The notes under the pieces: model-generated
Told to the model about the DNA's origin: nothing
Databases searched by the model: none
Seen by the model: only the letters and a program-made list of their open reading frames with translations
From: Botryococcus braunii
Taxonomy: Eukaryota; Chlorophyta; Trebouxiophyceae
Reading direction: 5' to 3'
Assembly: GCA_002005505.1 (NCBI GenBank)
Contig: KV908348.1
Coordinates: forward strand, 55,001-80,000
DNA: 25,000 nt
Program-made: the position numbers and the translations under genes
In this document: in pieces, positions 1 through 18,822 of the stretch
Layout of the letters: each line of letters opens with the position of its first letter
Position numbering within the stretch: position 1 is the stretch's first letter

Positions 1-8633
<8,633 letters not shown>

Positions 8634-9020
8634 CAACGCCGGGGATCCATCGATACTCGCACTCAGCTAGGAGGCAGGGTTCCAGCATTGAGATATCTGA
8701 TAGATAAACCCCAAAGAATCTTCATCAGATTTAACATAAGTTTTGATAGCTCAAGCAGCCCGAAAGGAGGAGCTGCAACGTCGATACCACCACGCCTAGG
8801 TCGTTGGGTGATCATTCGACATGCTGTCTACCACCACTTATCTCCGTTCTGGAGTTCGCTGCAGGTCTTGCCCTTAGGAAAGTTCCACACATTAGTTATA
8901 GTGCAGCCCGCGGAATACAGTGATCAAAGAAATTCAACTGTGCCTTGCCCAGACCTTCGGGGTGGTTAGAATTGGCGGTACAAGCTACCCGCCGTGAGTC
9001 ATTACTGCGAGTCGCAACAC

Positions 9021-9947
9021 GAGTCGTGAACGACAACCCGTACGGGAACCGTACGGGTTGGCGAATTTCAGTAGGGGTCCCGTACGGGTCGGCTAGGGGG
9101 GATACGGCTTACCCGTTAGAATTCATCAGATTCTAGTAGCGAAATACGGGTCATACCCACGGGCTAAGCGGAAGTCTTACGGCTTACCCGGGAAATTTTC
9201 TATTCTATCGGGACAACTCTAGGGGTCGACTTTACATGAAAGATGACATTAATGCCGTGATTATGCCGCGATTATGTAGGCCTTTGCGGTTCCTATTGGG
9301 GCGATTTGTGGCCTTATTTGCCCGATGTAGCATGAAAACCGTGCCGAGGAATCCCAAAGTCCACAAGGGACTCCGCCGAAAGTTTCGGCCCGAAACCCCT
9401 TTGGTTGCAAAGGAAAGCCACGTGAGACCCATGTGACAGTATTGACAGTTAATGTCGCGCACCGCATTTGCTGGCGAAACATTGATGCAACAAGTTCCAC
9501 GATAGGACATATCATTCATGTTTACTGATTAGTGCATTGGCAAAAGATTGGGGCATCCGGAGTTGATTTTTCTACGTTCGCAGACGCGCCATCCGGAAAA
9601 GATTGTCGACGAAAGCAATTTGAGGAGATGGAAACGAAGCAAACATATGTCGGGTGCAATAAAGTTCAAATGTGCTGATATAGCTGAAAAATGTGCTTTG
9701 GATGCATACGGAATCACTGCTAGTCCTTCGAGGAACCGTGAGCGGCCTCAAGATAATCGCGGCCTAATTTTGTGCAAATTTCGCAAATTTAGCGACCCAC
9801 GCAGCTTTGACTTCGACATACGGGTAACCCGTATGTTTTCCCACTTTCCCTTCAGAGGCGTAGGGGTACGTCCCAGGCGGTGTTCCGGACCCACAGGGGT
9901 TTAGCCGTACGGGTTTTCAAGAGGCTGTCGAACACTGAACACGACTC
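9021..9947. mobile_element. Nested insertion with inverted-repeat ends and ACGGGT/ACCCGT subterminal motifs
   Basis: Seen: absent from the second copy of the duplicated segment. GAGTCGTG at 9021 is inverted as CACGACTC at 9940-9947. Inside that, AACCCGTACGG (9035-9045) is inverted as CCGTACGGGTT at 9049-9059 and again at 9905-9915. Many ACGGGT/ACCCGT motifs cluster near both ends, including the palindrome CATACGGGTAACCCGTATG at 9819-9837. Known: clustered subterminal motifs and short inverted ends are typical of non-autonomous DNA transposons. Inferred: such an element, inserted about 390 bp upstream of the LRR start codon. Exact ends and target duplication are unresolved (ACAC flanks both ends but is weak evidence). 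An open frame at 9548-9904 is not recognisable. Confidence 0.6.
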
Positions 9948-10101
9948 ACACCTTGCCAAGTAGCCACCCGTGCCTATGTGGGTACCGTTGGTACCAGCTA
10001 CCGGTAGTGGCACCTCTGTCGGCGCTTGCCAAGCTCCGCCACTTTCAGCTTTAGCGGACATGGCCCCGTAGAGTCAGACGGCAGGCACTGCCTCATCAAC
10101 C

Positions 10102-10436
10102 GTGACGTCTGCCATGTCGCCTACCGTATCATGCATCTGTTACAACAGTTTTAAACCACGGCAACGTGTTCAACGCATGGGTTGCATGCTGCAGGTTGAA
10201 GAAGATGAAATAGACATTGGAGCTGGCACTTGGGTTGCATCAGCCCCTAAGAATCGTGTTATATATGGCCCCACGGAGGATCCCAGGATGAGAAGTTCCG
10301 GAACTATGATGGGGCCACCAAGTCCTTCGAACTTGCAACCCATGAATCCTCAAAACCCAAGAAGACGACCAGCATCCACGGGGTTGGACGCGAATACAGT
10401 CGTTGGTGGGGCGCCCCAAGCGCAAAATGACTTAGA
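10102..10436 (+). CDS. Possible exon of an unidentified protein
   Basis: An open frame of about 112 codons begins at ATG 10102 (or enters from upstream) and runs to ...NDLE at 10436, where GAG|GTAGGC would be a good donor. The following intron would begin just before the long (GT)n tract. The peptide is proline/serine/asparagine-rich (SPSNLQPMNPQNPRRRPAST) with no recognised domain. No supporting downstream exon was identified with confidence, although 10924-11157 is also open and of similar composition. Confidence 0.3.
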
Positions 10437-10485
10437 GGTAGGCACTCCCTCAAATTACCCTGTATATGGCACGTACTTCAATGTG

Positions 10486-10707
<222 letters not shown>

Positions 10708-10919
10708 AACGCGGGGTAAACACATGTGGGTTCTGCCACCCCCCTTCCCCCCATCGAAGGGGGTGGGGGGGGAAGCTCCCTCTCTTATGGTTATTGCGTG
10801 GGTCTTGTGTCGTAGGAACACAATATTAACAACACCTCTCAACCCATGTGGCAAGCACCTACTATTTTAATCACCGCAAGACCCCATCGTCAACGGCGCC
10901 AGACCTAGCCCACGTGGGA

Positions 10920-11806
10920 ACGGTTGAACACCGTTTCTAGACCCGCGGGTGTGCTCCCCCAAGTGGGAAGGGACGACAACATGGATGCCGGCACGGCCAA
11001 CGGCGCCATAGATACGACCACAGCCATAGATACGACTGCAGCTGGCGGTGGCATATACGATGTGGAACCCCTTAGGGGCGCTTCAACAGGATTTGGAAGG
11101 TCGAATACAGGTCCTTGGCATCGATTCAAGGAGGACGCTAGCAAAGAAGAAACGGGATGAAGATCGGAGACAAGGCATACACGTCCCAATCACACCACAA
11201 ATTGAAAAAGGCGATGGGAGGAATTCACGGCTCGTGTGTGGCCCCCATTTTGCAGAGCGTCCCTCACAAGTCAACGAGCACATGTAGAAGCCATTTTGGA
11301 GGACCCAGAGTGAGGACCCAAGGCATGTGAGCTTGTTTATGTTACATCCCTTTACAAGGTACAGCACAAATGAATGGATGAATTATGAAAGGAATAATGA
11401 ATTCAGTTGAATTTTTATGGTTTTTCTGTACGTCCGTGGCATGCATGATTGTTTGCAGCTACTAAACCCTTGCCATGCAAGTCAACGATTCGCAAAGCGC
11501 TTTGGCAGCAGTTATTCAACGTGGATACGGATTCCTTGTCGTTATGCTACTATTCGTTAATATTGTACGACGCGTTATGCTATGACAGTGGATATGAAAC
11601 CAATTTGCCGGACGAGCTAGTTATAGTATCATTTTTAGATAAGCGCAAAGACCCTGAAAGTCCGGTGCGTGCGGACTTACCTCTTTCCTCTTTGTTTCCT
11701 CTTTCCTCTTTGTCAATGTCCGTAGTTATGGATGTGGATCAGGCGTATGCAAGAAGTCAGGCCGCCAGACAACACTAATAGAAAAAACGATCTTAAACGT
11801 TCTTCC
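10920..11806. other. Unassigned sequence left of the retrotransposon
   Basis: Contains two open frames on the plus strand without recognisable domains, 10924-11157 and 11449-11775. The latter ends in two stops 30 bp before the copia insertion. Its frame resumes as open sequence after the element (18818-18916), so the element may have landed in an old, already broken coding region. No known family recognised. Confidence 0.35.
11802..11806. repeat. Target-site duplication, left copy (CTTCC)
   Basis: Five bases adjoining the LTR, repeated at 18818-18822. Five-base duplications are typical of copia integrases. Confidence 0.9.
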
Positions 11807-12500
11807 TGTGAAAGGTTATGGGCAATCGGCTTTCCCTGTACAAAGCAGACAGGTCGTCAATAGACGAAGTTACTCCAGCTACAGTCCGTACGACTGTCTG
11901 CTGAGTGCCACACACAACTGTCGGACAAGACTAGCATCTGGTGATGCCCAGCATCTTTCACAACCAGTTCCGTTACATCATTATCTTGTACACAAGCACC
12001 GATCAAGCAATCACTAGATAAGGCTCTAGACGGCTACGTTCAAGTACATGCCTATACTCCCTGAAGTCACTGTCCCTTATCTGTTTGAGTGACTACAGGG
12101 TACACTAAGCTTGTTCACTCTCACAATAGCAACAATGATACAACACACACTGCCGCACCGTACCTGTACAAAGCAGACAGGTCGTCAATAGACGAAGTTA
12201 CTCCAGCTACAGTCCGTACGACTGTCTGCTGAGTGCCACACACAACTGTCGGACAAGACTAGCATCTGGTGATGCCCAGCATCTTTCACAACCAGTTGGT
12301 ATTCACTCCGGTGGGGCAGCCTTAAGAGTTCATCCGACAAACGTGTGATCTAGATAGGATTGTACCTTATGTTCGAAAACGTCCAGAATCTGCCGTGTCT
12401 CCAGGTACCTTATGTTCTCAATGGACCCATATCCTAATAGTGCACACATGAAGATCACTTAAAGCACAAGGCATTCAATAATAATGTTCAGAACTCAACA
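11807..12500 (-). repeat. 3' LTR of the copia element
   Basis: On the minus strand it starts TGTTGAG and ends TTTCACA. It matches 18124-18817 with a single difference seen. It contains an exact 135-bp direct duplication (11835-11969 and 12163-12297) that is also present in the other LTR. Confidence 0.97.
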
Positions 12501-12511
12501 CTTCCCCTTGC
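12501..12511 (-). other. Polypurine tract
   Basis: The minus strand reads GCAAGGGGAAG directly before the 3' LTR, the standard place for plus-strand DNA priming. Its last five bases happen to equal the complement of the CTTCC target duplication. Confidence 0.85.
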
Positions 12512-12520
12512 CTGCATGCT

Positions 12521-15066
12521 TTAAGTGTATCTTCTCAAACCTAGTGAATCACGATGACCAACAAACACGGGCTTGGCAAGTGGCTTGGTCATAATGTCAG
12601 CCACATTGCGTGCAGATTCCACATAGAGGATATCTACCTGCCCAAGTGCCATAGCTTCCCTAGCGTAGTGGAAGCTTACTGCAACGTGCTTTGTGAATTT
12701 GGAATACAGGGGGTTCCGTAAATTAGAAATGCATCCTTGGTTGTCACAGAAAATTTTGACCCTCCAAGGTGCAGCCCCTATCTCTTCCAAGAAGCCCCTT
12801 AGCCAGTTGGCTTCCTTCACAATATGGCCAGCTGCCATAAACTCAGCTTGCACAGTTGAGGTAGCAACTGAGCTCTGCTTCTTGCTTCCCCAAACCACGG
12901 CACTACCATAGACTGATAGAACATAGCCAGTGGTGGAATACCTGTGGTCCAGGTCCCCAGCATAGTCGGCATCAACATAGCCTTCTAGCTCAGGGCCCTT
13001 TCCACCCAGAGTAAGAGCTAACTCTCTGGTATCTCTCAAGTACTTCAGCACTCGAATGGCCTCATTCCAGTGTGAGGTAGTGGGTGTCATTCTATACCTT
13101 GACAACACTCCAACAGCCTGAGAAATGTCAGGCCGGGTCGTATTGGCTATGTACAGTAACGATCCAATTAACTCGCAGTATCGATGACCAGGTGGCAGAG
13201 GGGTACCAGCCCCATGTGACATACCATCTGAGGACTCGGGTCTGCTGCTAGCCACGAAGTCCTTGGACATGGGGGTATCAACCCCACGTCCATCATCAGC
13301 AACGCCAAACTTCTCCACAAGAGCATCAATCTTGGGAGTGCAACTCATGGAAATAGTGCCCTGAACTCTATTGCGTAGGACCTGACACCCCAGGAAATCA
13401 TTCACCTCTCCCAAATCATGGATGGTGAAGTCCTTCTTCAATAACTCTTTCCCCCACTCAATCTCTGCAACCACTCTGGCAACTATGAGAAGATCATCGA
13501 CATAAACAAGAATAAACGACAGATTACCATCAGGGGCCCTCCTGATGTATACCCCAGCGTCGCTCTTGCACACACTATACCCCATCACGCTCAACTTGTC
13601 GCTCAAGGTCTTGTGCCAAGCCCGTGGGGCTTGCTTAAGACCGTAGAGTGCCTTCCTGAGCTTGCACACAACTCTCGTGTTGCCATTCTCAAATCCTGGT
13701 GGTTGGGTCACATAGACCTCTTCCTCCAACTCCCCATTGAGAAAAGCTGTCTTGATATCCACTTGGTGGATCTCAAGATTTTGTGTGGCAGCCACTGCCA
13801 GCACAGCTCTCCTAGCACCATAGCTGCTGGTAGGTGCAAAAACCTCACCAACATCTATACCAGGAATCTGTCTGCAACCCTGGGCAACCAATCTTGCTTT
13901 AAACCGAGTGACATTCCCATGTGCATCGTTTTTTGTAGAAAAAATCCAATGAACAGGGATAACTTTCTGCCCATGGGGTCTTTCCACATACTGCATAACC
14001 TCATGGGTGTCTAAAGACTCCATCTCCTCTTGCATTGCCTGCTGCCAAAACTCCCACTGAGGTGAGCGCTGGGCTTCCCTCAAGTTTGAGGGCACGTGAA
14101 CTTTTCCCAACGTGACAGAAGGTACACTCTGTACCTTATGCTGTGGTGCAGCAGGGCTGTCAGCCTTACTGATGCTGTTCCCTTCTCTCTCTCTCTCTCC
14201 CTGGTTGCCAGAATAAGGTACATTATGTACCTTATGCTGGGACTGGGCAGTACTGCCGGGATTATCTGATTCCTTCTCAAGTCTCTCTCTCTCTCCTTGA
14301 CTACTGGACTCATGTGCAGCACCCTTACATTCTCGCACCTTCCGCAATGCAGAGGGGAGCAGCAGCTCTCTCTCTCTCCTGGACTCACACTTGGGCACAC
14401 TACCCAGACTTGCCTGAGCTGCGCCTACAATGTCAGCCTGCACACCATAAGCATGACTAGCCAGTGACTGGGATTGGGCACCAGCTTCCCCTACTGCTGG
14501 CATGTCTAACCCACTGCTCTCATCTCTTACATCTGCACCGAACATAGCCTCGACTGTCTCAACCTGCCCCTGCATATCAGGGAGACCAACCATGTTTGGC
14601 TCACTCACAATTGCCTGACCTGGGTCAGGGGCATGCAATGGGATGTCAGAATGCTCTCTCCTAGCCACGCGCTGTACATAACGCTGCTCCCTTGTAAGGG
14701 TGGTCCCTGGAGGAAGGGGAATTTGTGACTTCCCCTGCATTCGCAACCCCTCTTGTACCTTCTGCATTTTTTCTACCTGGGATTGAGTTTCTACACCCCC
14801 CCTGGCCAGATTCTGCATATGCTCAAGCACCGACCACGAGTGCTGAGATGGTTCTGGGGTCCCAACAGTAGAATCCAGGCTGGTGGGGTTTCCTTGGTCA
14901 TGTGCTGCTGTGGTCCCGTCTCCAGACTGATCCCCAGCACAAAGTCCAGAGGTCCCAGGAGCCCCAGTGGAAAGCGTCTCCACTCCATGGTCATCCTCCT
15001 CATCCCAGAACGTGGGTGGAGCAGCAGAGGGAATTGCTTGAGGCGTTGCCAGATTCTCACTGCCAA
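12521..15066 (-). CDS. Copia reverse transcriptase-RNase H (second frame)
   Basis: Numbering from the internal Met at 14983 (820 codons to the stop): RT begins near residue 310 (SPQWEFWQQAMQEEM) and contains VDIKTAFLNGELEEEVYV, LYGLKQAPRAWHKTL and the catalytic YVDD (494-497). RNase H follows with D671, E714, D747 and D796 (VDADYAGD, VQAEFMA, FCDNQG, ADIMTK). It copies element RNA into DNA inside the virus-like particle. The frame is open upstream of 14983 to the C6 run, and the acidic WDEEDDHG segment before 14983 fits an integrase-RT linker, so 14983 is not a real start. Expression needs a -1 shift at 15067-15072, or the copy is broken. The linker (about 200-290) includes GERERE stretches encoded by short CT runs. 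Confidence 0.95.
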
Positions 15067-17733
15067 GGGGGGTGATATCCTAGAATCATAGACAGACCCA
15101 GGCTGGACCTTTGATAGACCCACTCTCTCAGCCCCCCTCAAGTGCTCGATAAAGCTGACGTCCCTACTCTCCTTCCACACTCCATTCCCCACGTACACAC
15201 GATACGCTTTAGACTGGGGACAATAACCAGTAAACATCCCAGGGATGGTCTTGGGCCCAAAAACAGACCTTTGGCCACTGGGAATGTGCACATGGGCTAC
15301 ACAGCCAAACGTGCGCAGCACAGACACATCAGGTTTGACACCAAAGAATAATTCCATGGGGGTCAGGGACCTGCCTGAAGTAGGACCCACATTGTAGAGG
15401 AGGGTAGCTGTCTCAAGCGCCTCCTTCCAAAGGGAGGGGTCTGCTGCAGCATGGACCAACAGAGTCCTTGTTCGCTCCTTCAGGGTCCTATTCATCCTCT
15501 CCGCCACCCCATTCTGCTGAGGCGTGTAGGGCGCTGAGGACTCCATCTTAGTGCCCTGCTGAGCACAAAACTCTTTGAATTGCTGGTTCAGGAACTCTGA
15601 ACCCCTGTCAGTCCTCACACACTTCACAACCGTGCCTCGTTGGGTCTGCCAAAAACGGAGCAGGTCTATCACAGCCTTTGGGATGCAATCCTTTGACTTC
15701 ACAGGCAGGGAGGCAACTTGGTGTGAACTTTCATCCACTACAGTGACCCAATATCGTTCACCTGTGATGGCAGGAGGTGATATGGGACCCACAGTATCCA
15801 CATGGACTCTATCGAGTGGGTGATGTGCAGGCCTGGAAGATACAGGGAAAGGAGGTCTGGAGTGTTTCCCTTGTATACACGATTCACAGTGCTTGGGGCA
15901 CTCAGAGCAGGGAGCAAGGGAGATATTGATTCCTGTAACCAGATCTTCCTTGGAGAACCTCTGCATGCTGCTGGCACCAGGATGACCTAACCTAGCATGC
16001 CACAGAGATCTCTCGCTACACACGTGTCCTTTCCTAAGATGAGACGCCTCAGCCATGTGATCAATATGTCTGCAGCCAACTTGCTGCCCTCTGACAGGAC
16101 TAACAAACTCCAAAAAAAACAGACCTCGTGCGCGGGTGATATCTCCACACCACCCTTCAGGTCCCTTCATGGCTGTGTAACCACCTGCAGTGTCAGTCAG
16201 GAAAGATGCTCCATCCTGAATTGCACCAGTGACTGAAATGAGGTTGGTATGCGCAGAAGGAACACACTGCACATTGTGCAGCCAGAATACTTCGTGCCTT
16301 GCATTCACAAGGCATACAGACCCAGATGCAATGATTCCTCCCTTGGCGTCTGAGGTTGCCAAGTGCAGAGGAAGAGGCTGTCTATGCATAACTGGATTAT
16401 GGAGCAATGAGAGATCATTGACTATATGCACAGAGGCACCACTATCTATTAACCAAGATGTGCTGCTAGCTCCATGCGAAGTTGGGGCAAGCACATTGAG
16501 AGAGATAAACATCGCCTCACCAGAAGGAGGGGGTGGAGGTGGTAAATGCCACCCCGGAAACGTGTGTTGACTTGTTGGATAGTTATATGCTGAAGGAGGT
16601 CCAGGGCTGGAAGCGGATGAAGGCGGGCCACCCCGGCCAGATCCATGGTCCCACCAGGCTTGAGGAGACGACTGTGGGCCTCCCTGGCCCCAGTAAGCTG
16701 CAGGCCCAACGCTTGCCGCTTGCATGTTTTGATGCAGAGCCTGCAGCTGCCTGAGCGGTCCGCAGTCAGTCATGAAGTGGCCCTTTGCCTTGCAGAAGTG
16801 GCATGTAAGCTCCTCTCTGGGCCTTCTTGCCCTGCCAGGTCCACGCCCCCTGCCACCAAAAGTAGTTGCAGAGGGGCCAGGGGGAGGCTGTTCGTTTGCT
16901 GGTAGTGCTGCTCCAACTCCCGGTACTGCTCCCACTCCTGGTGCAGCTCCAGCGCTTGATGACGCTCCAGCTACCCCCCCAGAGGGACCAGCCACTGCTG
17001 CAGCTGCCATGGCCTGAGGTGTTCCCTCTGCAGGTGGGTCCTTGTACCCACGGCTGGCTGCGGCGCGCAGGATTCTTTGAATCAGCTCCAATGGCGGCTT
17101 GTCGGTTGCCATAACCTCCAGGGACTCGAGCCTCAGCACAGGAGGGAGGCCCTTCACCATCAGCTCCCCAACATTGTGGTCCAAGAGGATGAACGCGTTG
17201 TTTCTGAGACTTGTAGCCAGATCCATCATTCTGTAGAGGTAGACCTTGAGTGTCTCCCCTGTCTTGATGCCCTGCTCCATTTCCTTGTACCACTCAAGGT
17301 TGATGTCTTGGTTGCTCCCTCCAGTGTGACTGTTCTTCACCCACGCGATGAAGTCGAACGCTGCTTTGTGGCATGAGATCTGAGAATGCCAGATGACTGG
17401 AACTGACTGGATCAGCCACTGCTTGATGGCTGAGTTCTCCACCGACCCTGGCATTGGCCTCTCCAAAGCCGCTCTGACCCCCTTGGTGTTTGCGCACGCC
17501 TCCAAATTTTCATACCAAAATTCAAAATTGCGCCCTCCATCATCAAGCATGACAGTCATCTTTGGATTAGAGGTATTGGGGATGTAGGCTGCCTTGTCAA
17601 TCTCCACCTTTGGTTCTGCAGTGGCTGATTGTGTCCCGGTCATAGACTGCCCTGGAGTGGCCCCACTGACTTCTCCAGGTTGAGACATTGCTGTTTCACT
17701 GCTACTTTCCTTTTCTTTGCCCCTTTTTGTCAT
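14791..17733 (-). CDS. Copia Gag-protease-integrase polyprotein (980 codons, first frame)
   Basis: Gag occupies about residues 1-330, with a zinc knuckle CHFCKAKGHFMTDC (311-324, CX2CX4HX4C) that binds element RNA. The aspartic protease active site is WLIDSGAS (D430-S-G). The integrase zinc-binding part has H579, H584, C616 and C619 in LWHARLGHPG and CESC. The catalytic triad is D646 (VDTVGP), D709 (RTDRGSEF) and E745 (NGVAERMNRT), with 35 residues between the last two. After about residue 889 the frame enters unrelated sequence and stops at 14791, because the true pol frame continues one base over from a C6 run (plus-strand G 15067-15072). An alanine/glycine/proline-rich linker (about 240-300) precedes the knuckle. 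The ATG at 17733 is the first of the frame and lies in the expected place after the leader. Confidence 0.96.
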   Translation of the reverse strand: MTKRGKEKESSSETAMSQPGEVSGATPGQSMTGTQSATAEPKVEIDKAAYIPNTSNPKMTVMLDDGGRNFEFWYENLEACANTKGVRAALERPMPGSVENSAIKQWLIQSVPVIWHSQISCHKAAFDFIAWVKNSHTGGSNQDINLEWYKEMEQGIKTGETLKVYLYRMMDLATSLRNNAFILLDHNVGELMVKGLPPVLRLESLEVMATDKPPLELIQRILRAAASRGYKDPPAEGTPQAMAAAAVAGPSGGVAGASSSAGAAPGVGAVPGVGAALPANEQPPPGPSATTFGGRGRGPGRARRPREELTCHFCKAKGHFMTDCGPLRQLQALHQNMQAASVGPAAYWGQGGPQSSPQAWWDHGSGRGGPPSSASSPGPPSAYNYPTSQHTFPGWHLPPPPPPSGEAMFISLNVLAPTSHGASSTSWLIDSGASVHIVNDLSLLHNPVMHRQPLPLHLATSDAKGGIIASGSVCLVNARHEVFWLHNVQCVPSAHTNLISVTGAIQDGASFLTDTAGGYTAMKGPEGWCGDITRARGLFFLEFVSPVRGQQVGCRHIDHMAEASHLRKGHVCSERSLWHARLGHPGASSMQRFSKEDLVTGINISLAPCSECPKHCESCIQGKHSRPPFPVSSRPAHHPLDRVHVDTVGPISPPAITGERYWVTVVDESSHQVASLPVKSKDCIPKAVIDLLRFWQTQRGTVVKCVRTDRGSEFLNQQFKEFCAQQGTKMESSAPYTPQQNGVAERMNRTLKERTRTLLVHAAADPSLWKEALETATLLYNVGPTSGRSLTPMELFFGVKPDVSVLRTFGCVAHVHIPSGQRSVFGPKTIPGMFTGYCPQSKAYRVYVGNGVWKESRDVSFIEHLRGAERVGLSKVQPGSVYDSRISPPLAVRIWQRLKQFPLLLHPRSGMRRMTMEWRRFPLGLLGPLDFVLGISLETGPQQHMTKETPPAWILLLGPQNHLSTRGRCLSICRIWPGGV

Positions 17734-18108
17734 ACTATTGTCACTTCACCAGCCAAACTTACTCATAAACTTCTGGAATGCAGCAATACCCTACAATTCC
17801 CTCCATGTCATGGAAATTTACCAGCCAGTCTTGCACAGTAGTAGCAGATATGTTCCCCTCAGAAGTTTGCGCCGGAGTCCGGCCCGACTCACTCAGTGCT
17901 TCTAGACAACGTCTATGAATGATAAAGCACAGCTAAAACTTCAATTATGAATTTCCCAGAAAGGTAAACTGTGAGTAAGATAATGGTCCTGGTACACTCG
18001 AGTTCCCTTGCGCCGCTGCGCCATGCTCGAGCTCCTTTGTTGACGCTTACGTCTGACCCATCCGTAGACGACCTTCACTCCTGCTTTTACTTGGCTCAGC
18101 TGGAAGGG
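17734..18108 (-). other. Retrotransposon leader
   Basis: About 375 nt between the primer-binding site and the gag start codon. Packaging and translation signals would be expected here; none can be named from sequence alone. Confidence 0.6.
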
Positions 18109-18123
18109 CGTGGGCCCATAACC
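18109..18123 (-). other. Primer-binding site complementary to initiator tRNA-Met anticodon half
   Basis: Immediately inside the 5' LTR the plus strand reads GTGGGCCCATAACC. This is the conserved anticodon stem-loop sequence of eukaryotic initiator tRNA-Met (anticodon CAT), not its 3' acceptor end. The minus (RNA) strand would pair with a 5' half-tRNA, as known for Drosophila copia and yeast Ty5. The bases further out (AGCTGGAAGGGC) also resemble the D-arm side of that tRNA. Confidence 0.85.
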
Positions 18124-18817
18124 TGTGAAAGGTTATGGGCAATCGGCTTTCCCTGTACAAAGCAGACAGGTCGTCAATAGACGAAGTTACTCCAGCTACA
18201 GTCCGTACGACTGTCTGCTGAGTGCCACACACAACTGTCGGACAAGACTAGCATCTGGTGATGCCCAGCATCTTTCACAACCAGTTCCGTTACATCATTA
18301 TCTTGTACACAAGCACCGATCAAGCAATCACTAGATAAGGCTCTAGACGGCTACGTTCAAGTACATGCCTATACTCCCTGAAGTCACTGTCCCTTATCTG
18401 TTTGAGTGACTACAGCGTACACTAAGCTTGTTCACTCTCACAATAGCAACAATGATACAACACACACTGCCGCACCGTACCTGTACAAAGCAGACAGGTC
18501 GTCAATAGACGAAGTTACTCCAGCTACAGTCCGTACGACTGTCTGCTGAGTGCCACACACAACTGTCGGACAAGACTAGCATCTGGTGATGCCCAGCATC
18601 TTTCACAACCAGTTGGTATTCACTCCGGTGGGGCAGCCTTAAGAGTTCATCCGACAAACGTGTGATCTAGATAGGATTGTACCTTATGTTCGAAAACGTC
18701 CAGAATCTGCCGTGTCTCCAGGTACCTTATGTTCTCAATGGACCCATATCCTAATAGTGCACACATGAAGATCACTTAAAGCACAAGGCATTCAATAATA
18801 ATGTTCAGAACTCAACA
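18124..18817 (-). repeat. 5' LTR of the copia element
   Basis: Same length and sequence as the 3' LTR apart from C at 18416. It would hold the element's promoter and transcript start; no confident TATA box is assigned. Internal 135-bp duplicates lie at 18152-18286 and 18480-18614. Confidence 0.97.
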
Positions 18818-18822
18818 CTTCC
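18818..18822. repeat. Target-site duplication, right copy (CTTCC)
   Basis: Matches 11802-11806. Confidence 0.9.

Larger units (their letters stand above)
11807..18817 (-). mobile_element. Complete Ty1/copia LTR retrotransposon
   Basis: 7,011 bp, transcribed on the minus strand. It has two 694-bp LTRs with TG...CA ends, a CTTCC target-site duplication at 11802-11806 and 18818-18822, a primer-binding site, gag-protease-integrase-RT-RNase H in the copia order (integrase before RT), and a polypurine tract. Only one LTR mismatch was seen (12099 G versus 18416 C), so the insertion is recent. A one-base frame break in the coding region suggests this copy may be non-autonomous, unless the break is bypassed by frameshifting. 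Confidence 0.98.

Noticed and set aside
10905..11189. Minus-strand peptide with LPTWGSTPAGLETV, looking like an LRR start
   Set aside because: No further LRR leucine pattern and no phase-1 Gly border; chance resemblance.
11808..12017. 69-codon open frame in the LTR, identical at 18125-18334
   Set aside because: It exists twice only because the LTRs are identical; it is antisense to the element and unlike any protein.
13613..14014. Plus-strand open frames across the copia element
   Set aside because: Antisense shadows of the RT and integrase frames.
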